The notes beneath the pieces were generated by a model that saw only the letters and a list, made by a program, of their open reading frames with translations, had not been told where the DNA came from and did no database searches. This document shows positions 1 through 12,681 of a DNA stretch of 64,000 bases, piece by piece. The DNA comes from Stictocephala bisonia (Eukaryota > Arthropoda > Insecta > Hemiptera > Membracidae). The translations under genes and the position numbers were made by a program. Within the stretch, counting starts at the first letter, position 1. Each line of letters starts with the position of its first letter. The stretch covers positions 4,287,449 to 4,351,448 of the forward strand of contig JAQJVL010000005.1 in NCBI GenBank assembly GCA_035578905.1, written 5' to 3'.

Positions 1-10
1 TGTGTTATAT

Positions 11-1092
11 TAAAATCTTGGTTATCGGAGTCCGGATCAACCAAGCCTCTGTGTTAACCAAGCTAGTTATCAGAAGATGGAAAATAAACATAAAGCTGTT
101 AATAAAAGAACAACTACAGCACAACACATCATATAATCGTTTGACTTAAGGCGCTGCAGGGGCGTTATGTGACATATTTTGTATACTGTACCCTACTACA
201 AATTCTAGGAACAATTTTCCCACCTGACACCATCGGCTTAGTCGACTCTGCACTCATACTAAATGTGGTTGTTTTAGTGTGTTGTTGTCTGTTGTGATTT
301 TACAATACAGTATTTGATATATGCCGTAATTTATTGTTTTTACTAATATTGTTAAATATTTATTCCAGTGTTTTGATTTGAATGGTAAATGGTTGACAGT
401 TGTTTATCTTGTAACGAAATTGAAATGATGAACCAATCAGTGATCAGTGTTTTCGTCGCCAATGTCTACAACAAATCTGATATTGATACGATAATTTTGT
501 TCCATTAAAACGTTGAGTGGTTTCCTGCACCGTTAAGAGGGTAATGCAGAATACATTAGACATCAGGATAAATACGATAATTTTGTTCGGTAAATGGTAT
601 CCTGCATATTAAACCAAGTGAAGTGGCAAATCCTACCGTGGACCGTAGATGGATGAAATACGAAAGGTAGGATGAAACAATTATACTGGAGATCGGTTAA
701 CATGCATGAAGGGATGCTCTGCTTTCGTTATCAACAAATATTACATTATAGAAAATTGCCTATCCACAATGTTGTATATGGACATTACATTAGATCTTTA
801 CCATTAAATTCTATTATTGCATTTTTTGTATCGACTGTTGAAGAGTTTTAAAATGGAATACCTATTCCCAACTTCTTGTCATCCTGTGGTAGTATACATT
901 TTAAAAAGGATGATCCTACTTTCACACAGGACTAACTACATGTATAGCATTTTGCACCTTTTCTTATAATAAACTAGTTTTGTACTTTTTCATGTCTTTT
1001 ACGTAATTTTTACCATAAACTCTGTATTATCTGAGTTTTTACGTATCTGAGGTGGCCTGGGCCCCAATTACCTCAGATAACCGAGACTACTC
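11..1092 (+). mobile_element. Pogo/Tigger-type non-autonomous element, copy 1
   Basis: The left end reads ATCTTGGTTATCGGAG. The right end, reverse-complemented, reads GTCTCGGTTATCTGAG, so the ends form decayed terminal inverted repeats. The interior near the left end matches the reverse complement of the right part of the element at 25648-26621, for example AAAATAAAC-TAAAGCT-TTAATAAAAG and the later ATCGTTTGAC. The terminal bases and the TA duplication are no longer clear, so both borders are approximate. No transposase frame is visible. Confidence 0.6.
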
Positions 1093-1458
1093 CATTAGGT
1101 ATAGAAACAATTGATTCTGTACAAGTTTCGTGTTTGTGTATATGTCCATCTTTTAGGCCAATAGTTTTTTTTATGAATGCACTATCAAAGAACACATTCT
1201 TACTCACGAAAAAACTACAACACCTTTTTGGACAAGTAGACTAAAAGGTAAAACTAACGAATACATAAGACCAAGTGTTCAATGAGTTAAACTATCACAA
1301 GCACACAGATGGGATAGCTGACTACAAATTTTTCCTCGAGACCGATTAGGGCACAAGACGATAAGTCGCTTGAACTGACATGGTATACACAGGATATGAT
1401 CGACACATTCATATTTAGAGATAAAAATCACTATCCCGTGAAGCCAAAGGTCGAACTT

Positions 1459-1582
1459 ATTTTACCAATCAACTGAATTGGGTAGCACCTATCATCAACT
1501 CGGGTATCTACCCTTAATCAGCTTGGGTACTCACCGGTGATTTACATAGCATCTGTGATCAACTTGGGTAGCCAACCTTAAC
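1459..1582 (+). repeat. Degenerate TGATCA-type minisatellite, array 1
   Basis: Several imperfect units of about 22-26 bp follow the pattern TGATCAACTTGGGTAGC plus a few variable bases. The same unit recurs at 4450-4730 and, in the opposite orientation, at 28110-29440. Confidence 0.6.
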
Positions 1583-2162
1583 CCTATATAGGTCCAGGCA
1601 AAAACTATTTGGCCAAGGGTTTTTGGTCAGTATTGCAGGCTCGCACATAAACGCACCTAACATATTGTCATTTTATCAAACCTTGTCATGTTAAACATCA
1701 TTTTATTCAGCGCCAAATGGGAATTCTATTTATATGAAACATAAAAAATAATATACATTTTCAAAGATTTTAAGGAGTAATAAATTGAAAAAGTAAATTT
1801 CAAAAACACGTCCCTTGAAAAATAGAAATAATTTTTTTCCCCTAATAACAATAAATGTAAAAAGTTTTATTATCTATTTCTGTATATTGAAACATCAAAT
1901 ACAGATAGTTGCAAGATAAATCATATTCATCATTTTCTAGAAAACTAACAAAAATAGTTCAATGTTCATAAAGAAATTTGAAATGTAATAAATTGCCAAC
2001 ATATTAAATACCATACTATTCAAAATTATCTATATAAAAAGAATATCTGCAGGGTTTATTGTTATATTTGTAATTAAAAATTAAAATCAAGAATAACTTT
2101 GAATGTGGGAAAATTTCTAAAAAATATATACAAAGATATACTTTCAAGATATTATACAAAAA

Positions 2163-3700
2163 CTAGTTGTACCCGCCCACTTCGCCAGCCATAATATTGA
2201 GTTTGATTACCTAATAGAATTGTGCAGCAAGCTTTCAGTTTACACTGTATTTTTCCACTATTATTCAAATTATTTGATCTAATATCCAATTTAAAACAGC
2301 TGATATATATAATTTACTACTGTATTCAACGATTTTCAATTTTAAAAGTTTAGCCAACCACTATATTTTACTCAATTTGTTTTTATTTAACTGTTAATCA
2401 AAAAAATCAGTCAATTAATATAGGTCCTTAAGATTGCCATGGGAATTTTGAAAGCCATTGGGACGGAGTCTTGAGGTTGGAGAGGAAAATCCTTCCTTAG
2501 TGAGTTCTAGGGGCCACCAAGATAAACCTATGTACAAAATTTTAAGTCAATTGGACGTATAGTTTTGGAGAAATAGTGATGAGGGGTAAATTGCTTTCAT
2601 ATATATATTTCTTGTAGTTTACAAACTTTGATTGTCTAAAAAACCTGAAAGTTACGTTTAGAGGCCGTAATGTACGGCAATTGAAATCAGTTTTTCTCTT
2701 AGATAAAAACGTTTCAAAGTCAAGACAAATCTACTTTTAGAAGGCACAAATTACTGTAGTTGGCTCTGAATCAGTGAAATATCGGGTTTCTCGCCATATT
2801 TAGCCATGTCCTGTGAACTGGCTATGCATTTGGCCAAATTAAATTGCAAATTTTCCGATTAAAATCACTTTGTTCTCTTAGATAAAAAAGTTTCAAAGTC
2901 TAGGGAAATCTGTATCTATACTTTTAGAGGGCACAAATTACTATATTTGACTCTTGAATCAATAAAATATTGTGTTTTTCGCCATGTTTAGCCATGTTAT
3001 ATGATCTGGCTATGCATGCTTTAAAACTAAATTGTTGATTTTCCAATTGAAAACAGTTTGTTCTCCTAGATAAAGTTTTATAGTCTAGAAAAATCTGTAA
3101 GTCTACGTTTAGAGGGCGCAAAGTACGGTAATTGATTGAATCAGTGAAATATCGTGTTTCTAGCCATGTGTTTAGCCATGTTCTATGACCTGGCTATACA
3201 ATTCTTCAGATTAAATTGTATATTTTCTCATTGAATACAGTATGTTCTCCTAGATAACAAAGTTTCACAGTCTAGAAAATCTGTAAGTCTACTCTTAGAG
3301 GCTGTAAATTAACCAATTTGATTTACACACACAAATTGAAAATTTAGCTCTTCCTAAGGATGAGATAGAGCAAAACGTCATAGGGCCAAAGTTATAGATC
3401 GTCTCAAATCAGTTACAGAAAATGGTGTTAGTTTTACTGTAGAACCGTTCATTTAGCCGTTACAGTCCAATTAGAGAAACACTGTGGTCACCATTTAAAA
3501 TTGTTGGCACTAAAAAGGCTGCCATCTTTGCTTTACTAAGAATTTTTCAAAATCCCTTCTCATTGCACATCTACAACATAAAACATTTGACTACAAAATT
3601 TCAGTCTCGTAGGCTTAGAACTTTCTTAGTTACAGGGATGAGTGAATGAGTCTGTGGTATTTGCCTTTTATAGGTATAGAGACAGATATAAAAATGTAAG
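2163..3700 (+). mobile_element. Unclassified interspersed repeat
   Basis: It begins ACTAGTTGTACCCGCCCACT and ends in a TGAGTGAATGAGTCTG...TTTGCCTTTTATAGG tail. A tail of the same kind (AGTGAGTGAGTCAATCAGTG...TTTGCCTTTTATATATATAG) is present near 39476-39525. Such paired ends are common in insect genomes in high copy number, but I cannot assign the class. The middle contains the 185-bp tandem repeat listed separately. Confidence 0.45.
2680..3310 (+). repeat. Tandem repeat of about 185 bp, 3 to 4 diverged copies
   Basis: The anchor CTCTTAGATAAA or CTCCTAGATAA recurs at about 2696, 2875, 3062 and 3247. Each is followed by an AGTCTAG(G/A)-AAATCTGTA-type stretch, then GAATCA-TGAAATAT and GCCATGTTTAGCCATGT. 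Copies differ by substitutions and small indels. Confidence 0.7.
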
Positions 3701-4449
3701 TATGCAACATTTCAAGACATACAAAATGTTGCAAATTTGTTTTATGTACAGGGTTTTATTATTTATGAAACAGCAACACTTTCAGAAGCATTTAAAAAGA
3801 AACAGTTGAGCAACGACACGTAAACATAAGTTTTTCATTATTGACTAACTACCAGTTGTCAATACAGTGTATGGCCGTTTTCTGGCACCAAGATAATTGT
3901 TCATAATTTATTCAGGAATCCAATGGTATATAATATGATGTAAATAACGTTCAAACAAATAAAATATTTTCAAAAATGACATAGTTTGTTTTTTAATAAT
4001 TTTTTACTTGTAAAATAGACCTCGAGAAATAAATTCACAGCAACTAAACGAGTCAAGTTAGAGAAAAACTTACACAGGCAGCCTTGTAGAGCACATTCCT
4101 GCCGTTCCATAGGTGTAATTGGAATCACGATAGCTTTACACTGCTTGCTGGTGAATTTTTGAAAATGGTGTATTAACGTCTTCTGTTGACCTTTGTCACA
4201 GCTGTCAATGGTTGTTTCTAAATTATTAAATTGGTTTTATTTGTTTTTACCTAAATAGAGCTAGTACATGATTTATATATGAAATAGAAATGCTAGAACA
4301 TCTTCTTTCAAATTGTATCCATGGTTTTGCATTTTGAGTATAAAACTGTTAACAAAATGGCGGCGGACGGAGGCTTGCACAATCGACTAGTAACTAGCTT
4401 CTTGGCCAAATAAGTACCGCACAAATCGACTGGTTACTAGTCGCTGGGC

Positions 4450-4740
4450 CTATATAGAGTTAATCAACTAGGACAGCACCCGTGATCAACTTGGATAGCA
4501 CTCATTATCAGCTTGGCTAGTCACCCTTGATCATCTTGCATAGTAACCTTGATCAACTTGTGTAGCAACCGTGATCAGCTTGGGTAACCACCTGTGCTCA
4601 ACTTGGGTAGCAACTGTGGTTAACTAGGGTAGCATTCGTTATAAGCATGGGTATCCACCCATGATCAACTTGGTCAGCAACCATCAGCTTGAGTAGCAGC
4701 CTTGATCAACTTTGGTGTCATCCGTGATAAATTTGGGAGA
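4450..4740 (+). repeat. Degenerate TGATCA-type minisatellite, array 2
   Basis: About twelve imperfect units of roughly 22-25 bp carry the core GTGATCAACTTGGGTAGCA. A flank with CTTGGCCAAATAAGT and CCTATATAG lies to the left. A related flank in inverted order follows array 1 at 1583-1620. Confidence 0.65.
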
Positions 4741-4760
4741 GGGGGGAGGTTTAAGGACCA

Positions 4761-6716
4761 AGCCCCCAATGTGCACTGCTAGTCTCTTGCTATAAAAGCA
4801 TTTACAGTTGTTATACAGAGCATTTAAAATTGTTTTACTTAAATACAACATGAAATTAAAGTCAATGGCCTAGACGAGATAGATAAAATTAAATTAACAG
4901 GACTAAAGTAAGCAGCAAAGAGAAAATGACAACAATCAAACACAGTAGAATATCAGAATTTAAAACTAATATTTTTATTTGTGTAAAATTCATCTAAGAA
5001 TTATTAAGAAGCTCAAAAAGAACATTTTTAAACTTTAGGGACATATTTATTGATTAACGTCATAAGGCAGTTTGACCCTTTAAAGCTATCACATAAATTT
5101 TAATAATAGAGTCTTATTCCTCTAAGTAAAAAACATAAAAAGGACTATGTGACATTGCTAAAGCAAAGTGTCAACACCTATCTCATCATGTGATCACAGA
5201 CAGATCTTTCTAATTCAAATGGGAAGACTTGAATGTCAATATCTACAGTGGTCTCTATAGGTGAGGTTCAACTGTAGTCCCTTTCTCTTCTGTAATTATC
5301 TTTTATGCTATGTAAGTTTTGTCAGTAGAAATATCATTACTCATTTCATCGGTAAAAAAAGCTTCTTTTTTTACCTAATGAGATCTTTATTTTGTTGCAG
5401 TGACAAATGTACTTTGCACTATAGACTTTAAACGTTGTTAATGGTAATAGATTAGGCTCCATGTGATATATACAGTATATATATTCTCACCGCCTCGTTT
5501 TATTTTAGATTTTTTTTATCCTGAACAACTTTGTCTCTTGAAAGAACCGGTACAATTGTTGATATATAGATTTTCTGTGAATTTATTCATGCTCTTCACT
5601 TTCTTAACTTTATAAAAACCTTGCTAACCTTTTTTCTACTATATTTATTGTCGTAATTTCACTTCATTTACACTATTTACATAAATAATACTGTACAAAC
5701 TAACAAAAAATGAGTCTAAGCAAAAAGAAAATATTTCTGTTATAAGATAAGAATTAATAAAAAACAAGTATATCAAAGATTGCTCAAGATATACTCCAGG
5801 CTGTTACGAAAACTCATCTTAGACTGAAAAAAGTGAATGATCAATATCAAGCTAGAGGTGGTAGAATCAAAGAAGAATAGTCTACAAGTATCAACATTTT
5901 GTTTATAGATTGCAAACCCTATTTTTTTTGGAATAATAAACCTTTATACCTGGAGCAAAACTCCGTTATGCAACCTCTTGAAGGTTAACATAAATTCAGA
6001 ACAGATTTATTCATCGTTAGGTTTGGTTTAAAGCATAAAACAAAGAAACTTGCATTATTATTAAATTAAATAATCATAACTTATAATGAATAATTTTCAT
6101 TATAAAAAAAGTCTAATATATATATATCTTTTATGATAAAAGTTTATGCTTAAATATAGATATTACATCTTGACACTAAATATTACAAGGCATAAAAGAG
6201 CCTCATTGTATAACAATTTAAGCACAGTGAAGCTTTTTAAGGCTTGCTACATTGTATTTGTGCTGTAACATTTTAACTCAGTGTATGGCACAAAGATGAT
6301 GTTTGTCATTCTGTTTCTTATTGAACCAATTTTTATTAAAAAAATTAACTCAATATTTATGTTTAATTATTTAATTTTTTGCTATGTTTATGTTGTGCAG
6401 GGCTGAAGTAAGGTTAAAATAGTGATAAATATACTTGTATAGAAACGGTCCACTGCAAGTTCTTGCTGTGTGATTAACATAATTGTCGTACCTGAGTATG
6501 ATCGGTACTCTGCGTTTCGTCTTTCCATGAGCGACCACCTCTTATTAACACTTTTCTAGTCCTACTTTTACAATTGAAAAATTTCAGAAAGGGCATTCAT
6601 AAATAGGCTAAATATGAACCAACACCACCGGGAAATGAATTTCATTAAATGAATCAGGTTCTTAGTTATAGGTAATAACAAGTTTTCTTCAACTTGTATT
6701 GTTGAAATAAACAATA
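4761..6716. other. AT-rich tract without recognised features
   Basis: No open frame with family resemblance, no RNA gene and no clear repeat is visible. Homopolymer and AT runs only. Confidence 0.5.
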
Positions 6717-6718
6717 TA

Positions 6719-7154
6719 CAGTAACTCCTGTAATTTGTCACCTTCAGGACTGGGGGCGTGATCAGAAAACAAAAAGATCCCATTATAAAAAAAAAAAAAA
6801 CAATATTTATTACATTTTATTATTATAACTGTACAGACAATGAATCTAGGAAGTACAGTACTGTATACCAATTACAGAAGAAAAAGAATGAAGAACAGTG
6901 TTTTAAATTCAAGGAAGCATAAACCTGCATGATACAGTACAAAAACATGCATAGCGACAGAAACAACACGAGAGATAACGCAAAACTGAAGCGTTAACAA
7001 CGCAGGCAAGCGATAACAAAACGTAAACAATGATGCGATGCACGCAACTGGCCTACTTAAGAGCCATGGAGAAGTTGCACAAGCTCACGAGATCGATCAC
7101 GGTCGAATTAACCGGAGCAACGGCCTTGCCGAGGGCGGATGAAAGGAGTTCTAC
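6719..7154. mobile_element. Possible pogo/Tc1-type MITE
   Basis: It is flanked by TA on each side. The left end is CAGTAACTCCTG. The right end, reverse-complemented, is GTAGAACTCCTTTC, which shares the ACTCCT core. The ends are only partly alike, so this is tentative. The interior has no transposase. Confidence 0.35.
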
Positions 7155-7156
7155 TA

Positions 7157-9454
7157 TTCTGAATTTAATTTCATAATATACAATGTTTATTTCCACCATA
7201 ATCCTATAGTGATCTTTCATATAATCACCAGAATATAATCGGTTTCTTATAAGTTTTTTATTTTAGTTTATTGTTTTGTGTTTATATTCTGTGTACATAC
7301 ATGTTATTTTATTGTTTTAATAATGGCAAAAATGCAGAAGAATGTTGGAGCTATCTTCCACTATTGAGCTTGCTCACTGACTTGTAAGTTAAATAACTAC
7401 AATTAATATTGTGCGGGAAACATACTGCACAGTGCAATATTTTATAAGTATGGAAGGGCCAGGAAATATAATTTTAAGAACAATAAAGGGATCAGGAACT
7501 GAGCGTACCTTCATTTGCAGCACTTGTGTATCACTCTACTCTCACTTCATGCATACAGTAGTGAAAACATAATTGATTTTACCTCTGAAGAAATAAGCTA
7601 CCTTTATTTTAATCTAATCCATATAGGAAAGATTCTGGATAGTCGTAAACCGAATAGTTGCGAAGCCACTGTAATAGTTCAAGGACCATCCAGTGCTTGG
7701 AAAGTACGGCTGCTGGCTTTGTGTATATTGAATATGACAAATGTCTCTTTTGCAAGCTACAACTTTTACAATCTGAATGATTGAAATTGGAGTGCATATG
7801 AGCTGGTTCCATTGAGATCAACCATTATCTTAGTCAATAACACACCCTTACTGTGTTGTTTCAGTCACTGGCTGATATATACCTAATGGTTTTTTGCTGA
7901 TCATTGCATCATTGTTTGCAATAGGAACAATTTCATGAACTGATGTACTTTGAACTAAATAAAATACTTCTTTTATCAAATCTGTTCAAGCAATAAACCT
8001 GCAAAAAGACATATCTTAATCATATAATTCAAACATGGCTTCTATAAATAACTGTATTAAATTGAATCACCTTGCACTCCATTAACTTAGAAAGTGACAG
8101 CATGGATCCCTCTTTCATGACTAAATTAAGGAGCAGGTTGGAGTCAAAACTATGGTCACAGGTGTGGAAAAACCAGGAGCTGAAAGGGACGTCCGGCCCT
8201 TCACCTCTGCCAACAAGTTAAACTGTCCTGGCCAGGACAAGTTACTTGGCAGCTAGGAAGCAAACCAATGTCTATCTACACCTGGAGAGATTAATTGTAG
8301 CCAATATCCACTGTGCTACATTGCCACAACCTGTCTCCACAGAATCCCATTATTATCAGGCTGACCAGGTGAAAAGACACATCAAATATTTAGCAGCCAA
8401 TTACAAGGAGCTGAAGTCATTCATTTCAATTTCATTGGCCGTTTTTCTTCACTAGTCATAAGAGACTTGTCAAGGGACTACTTGTTTGTTAATACTAAGG
8501 TAAGGTTCCTAAGATTAATTAAAAAAGATAATCCATGTTAGTTGTCAGAAAACTGATAATGAGAGGTAGTAAATGCTAGGAAAAAGTTAAGCATGCCCCA
8601 GTCCAGCTTGAAATAATCCAGTAAATACTACACATGCTTTATTACATCATTGGTCAAGCATTCACTAGCTGTCCAACATTGTTTAGCACTCTAGCACTCA
8701 CTACTTTCAGTAAATGCTACCCTCATTTATTTATTCATGTAGGTAAGGTACCCAGACTTGGTCAATACTAGTACAGTACTTACGCTGAAAAACAAGTGAT
8801 ACTGTTAGTAATTAGTATTGAGTTAGCGAATATAAGCATAACTTCTCAAATGTAGAGAGGAAGATACCTAGTATATAAATAAGTATAGATACGTCGATAC
8901 TAGTATTTATACTTATGAGCAAGTGATAGTGTTAGTAATTATTGAGTTAGTAAATATAAACAGAACTTCCCAAGGACAGTGTGCACTGAATGTAACTAGA
9001 CTTGGTCCATACTAGTTCTAAAACTTTTGAGCAAGTTATTCTGTAAGTAATTATTATTGGGTTATAAGCAGAACTTCCCAAAGATGACTCATAAGTAAAG
9101 CACACTAGAGTTAGGTCAATATTAATAGTGAGACTTATTTTGTGGTACTATAATACTAAAATAGTATTAGTCATTTAGCAGTAGAAACTATTAGTAATTT
9201 AGCGTTGGTTATCAAGTGAAAGACAAGCTTACTAAGAACAATAAATGGCTAAGGTTCAGTAGTAATAGTAACAATTATTTAGCAAGAGCAACAAAATTTG
9301 TTTGTGTGGTCAATACTTGCTCTAGTTTTGTTTAAAGTGTATTCTGCTGCCATCCAAATCACAAAATCTTGTTAATTTATAACCGCAAATGATATTGCTT
9401 TAACTCGCCAATCCACAGTACCTGGAAGTAGCTTGACTGATCGCCGATGTTTCA
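7157..9454. other. Upstream tract, no secure gene
   Basis: No RNA or transposon structure is recognised. The part at 8100-8450 is less AT-rich than its surroundings. It contains a short ATG-initiated frame ending in a GT donor (8102-8161), discussed as a possible first coding exon. Confidence 0.4.
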
Positions 9455-10776
9455 AAGCCATCTTCAAAAAACAGCAGCTAAAATCAAAACCAGGCCAAGT
9501 GTACTACATTATATCGCTGGAACAACTTAAGGAGCCACCGCACATGTCCTGTGTACAACTAAATTGTCACTGGTCTATTCAGCTGCTGAATACAGTGCTC
9601 CCGTATGGCTAAATAGCGTACATACTAAATCGATTTATGTTCAATTTAATCGGATCATGAGGGTTTTTAGAGGCACTCTTAGCAGCTTCACTTCCTTGGC
9701 TCCCGGTGATGTTCAGTATAGCTCCTCCAGAGACATCATGAGGCACTTCTTATAGAATTCAATAAGATCTCGAATGCCCCACATCTCCCCGTTACACAAG
9801 ATTTCCCACATCAGAACAATCGCTTAAAATCTCGAAACCTACCTCTACGTACTGCTTTCTAGTTGAGCAGATTAAATTACTCACCAAATTCTAGGTGGGT
9901 CACAGCGTGGAACATTAACATTGTTCCTTATTATAATTTGTCAATACCTGTAGGTAGAGATGGCAGCAATATGTTTGAAATATCAATAAATATGTATCGA
10001 TATATTAGTATCAATATTTCTTTATGATAATATCGGCCATATCGATATTTTGGTCCGATATATTATATCAATAAATATTGATGTTATTCTCTCTCCTCAA
10101 AATCATCAGGATTCGTATTAAAACACATTTAAATTACCTCTTAAGCGTACAAAACATGCATTGAAATAATAAAGTAGTTGGCCTAACCAGTCGCCTTACA
10201 AACCATGTGTAATAACATAATAATTAAAGGTATAGTTATTGTTAGTTTGAATTTTTTTCAATCAACCCAACAGACAACAACTTGATTTGTATAGATAAAT
10301 GTATTTAATTTGTACATTCAGCAGGCTATTATAAATAGTCATAGTAAAACATAAGTGTGTTTTTAGTCATGACATAAGAGTTATAGTGCATAATTTTAAA
10401 CAGATAAATTATTTATAATTTGATGTATAGGTTACCCGATACATTGATAATTTTCTTTCTATATTATTGTTAGATCAATATTTAGTATGCGATTTATTGA
10501 TAATTTGATATATCGATATATTGAAAATATTTGCCAGCTGTAGGTTGGTTGAACCTCCTTCGTAGGGAATGGACATTGTTGAATTGCTTCCGATCTGGCA
10601 TGGTCAGATGTAACTACTGGAAGTATAAATGGGAATCGACACTAGATCAGTCAAGTGATTGCGGAGAGTCTATCCAAACAATGAGTCACTTAGTTACAAA
10701 GTGCCGTCTGCACTCTTTTGCAAAAGGGTTAGATGGCATAAGTAGAATGAGTGAGGCAGGTCTTTACATGGCTTTA
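9455..10776 (+). pseudogene. Non-LTR retrotransposon, C-terminal reverse transcriptase part, split by a MITE
   Basis: The left part encodes AAKIKTRPSVLHYIAGTT, a stop, then LVYSAAEYSAPVWLNSVHT. This is the post-RT region seen in a jockey-like LINE group. The right part encodes RREWTLLNCFRSGMVRC, then CGESIQTMSHLVTKC, the typical Cys/His-bearing C-terminus. Between them lies a 582-bp hAT-type MITE with an 8-bp target duplication. Removing the MITE and one duplication brings the two halves into one frame across the junction. There is at least one internal stop (near 9536), and the element is 5'-truncated. RNA-mediated copying is lost here. Confidence 0.8.
9956..10537. mobile_element. hAT-type MITE inserted in the LINE
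   Basis: It is flanked by a perfect 8-bp duplication CTGTAGGT (9948-9955 and 10538-10545). Its ends are AT-rich and inverted: TGGCAGCAATATGTTTGAAA on the left, and TGGCAAATATTTTCAATATA on the right after reverse-complementing. Many ATCGATAT motifs lie near both ends. It encodes no transposase. The 8-bp duplication and AGAGATGG start are typical of hAT elements. Confidence 0.75.
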
Positions 10777-10991
10777 TAGATTGGATTTAGATTTGTGACA
10801 GATCACTTTTACATATTCTGATAATTACATGACTTTTGGATCATGTTCCAAATATTAGAATTGTTCCGAATTCATTGCAGTTTTTTTTTTTTTTTTATTT
10901 TAATTAATAAATGTTAGCTGACAACAAACCATATGGTGTATATGAGTAACTATTAGTATTGTAGTACTAGTCATAAAGAGAGAGTCAAGCT

Positions 10992-11005
10992 CCCCCCCCC
11001 CCCCC
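10992..11005 (+). repeat. Poly-C tract
   Basis: There are fourteen C in a row. It is the longest C run in the window. Confidence 0.9.
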
Positions 11006-11444
11006 GGGTGGTTTGAGTAGGTACTGTAATACTACATTAGTAATGGGTAATAAATTATTATTTTTTTATAATTATGTTTATTAGTAGGTAAATATTGATT
11101 ATTATTTAAAAGAATAATTCTTCAGAATGTTAAATGGTTAGTAATACCAGATAGTACACTACAAAGCCGCAGTAAATTTGCAGAAAAATTGTTAGTAATT
11201 TAGTATTTGTGAGTATATGGGGACATTAGTACTATAATGAGTAAACCAACAAATAAATAATGTCAGTTTGTTTAAATTAATACGTGTAAAATTAAAGAGC
11301 AAGTTTGTATTGTAAAGTATATGAACAGAGCTTTTAGATTCACTGTCTTTACTGTTCAGCATTGATTGCACTAGAGATATCAATGGGTGAAGCAATGTTT
11401 ATCTGGCAACTCTATTTAAACTTTAAATCTAAGTATGCCATTAT

Positions 11445-11548
11445 AGAATTGAACTCTGTAGGTCCTGGTTTAAAAGTGAGAATTGAACTCTGTAGGTCCT
11501 CGTTTACAAGTGAGAATTGAACTCTGTAGGTCCTCGTTTACAAGTGAG
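11445..11548 (+). repeat. 34-bp tandem repeat, 3 copies
   Basis: AGAATTGAACTCTGTAGGTC starts three successive units at about 11445, 11479 and 11513. The second and third are identical and the first differs at two or three bases. Nothing suggests coding. Confidence 0.85.
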
Positions 11549-11939
11549 AATTGAAAGCAATATAGATTTTGTTTAAGTAAACGAAGATTGGATGACTTTG
11601 AATAATGCTGTGGGCTCGAATTATACACGTAGTGTGAATAACAGATGTGTATAGCACTCTGTGTGATAATGATGAACTACTTTCAACAAGTATGAAATTT
11701 GATTTAGGCATTAAATAGTTAATTTCTTTCAAAAGACAGTAAAAATGTCCTCTTATACAGTCTGAAAATTCAACTCTCTGTCCTCAGATTCCACATCTAC
11801 CACATAATTTTATATACATAAACATGAATAAATCACCAAGAATAACACTATTTGCATATGTGCTTTACCAGGTTGGTACATTATATCTAAAACTAACGAG
11901 CCTAGGTCTTTCCTGAGGCTTTATAATCATTACCCTTAA

Positions 11940-12677
11940 CCCTAGAGCTGGCCCCTAAGGGGCCCCCTAATTGTTATATTCGCTTTGTTAGACAAATAAA
12001 AATTCGTTATCTATGGGCGGCGACCAGCTGTTGCGAACGAAATACCGCTTAGCCATTGTGGCATTGCGCGATGTCAACAATGGGTAGGTTTGTTTGTTTT
12101 GTTTGTACATATGTAAATAAGGTGATATTTCAAATTTATTATATTTTTTGTTTTAGTTTTAGCTACTATCCTTATATAAATAGGCTATTTATTTTATCAT
12201 ATCATGTTGATGTATTATGATGTATTGTAAATTTTATCAGACATGCACATTTTGACAGAAAAGTAAAACTGCACACTTTTTCATTTCAGGTCACATAAAA
12301 AAGAAAATTATAGATAATTGTTATAATAACTATATATTTTTGTAATCAGAATAACATTGTGAACAAACTATACACTAACACTTTTATCATAAAATGTACC
12401 AGTTAACAGTTAGACAACGGAAATTTGTTTCAAAATTTGTTTCAAAATTCATTTCAAAAGTTGAACATGTTTGTTACATGCGACCTAAAAAAATTATTTC
12501 TATGGAAAACTAAAATCAATCATATTATATTGTATCCCAGGTACTTGTCAATAAAATAAAATATAAATGGTTACATTTGAACCATTAGTTATGAAATTAG
12601 ATAAGTTATATAAAACGCCTGCAAGTAAGCAAAAAAGAGGCCGCCAGTATAGAGGTGCATCATTGCCAGCTATAGGG
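11940..12677. mobile_element. TTAA-flanked piggyBac-type MITE
   Basis: TTAA lies on both sides (11936-11939 and 12678-12681). The ends are CCCTAGAGCTGGC, and CCCTATAGCTGGC after reverse-complementing, 12 of 13 identical. It is 738 bp with no transposase. TTAA duplication and CCC ends are the piggyBac signature. Confidence 0.75.
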
Positions 12678-12681
12678 TTAA

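Noticed and set aside
10531..10779. An independent small gene
   Set aside because: It is the continuation of the LINE frame after the hAT MITE; its start codon lies in the MITE end.
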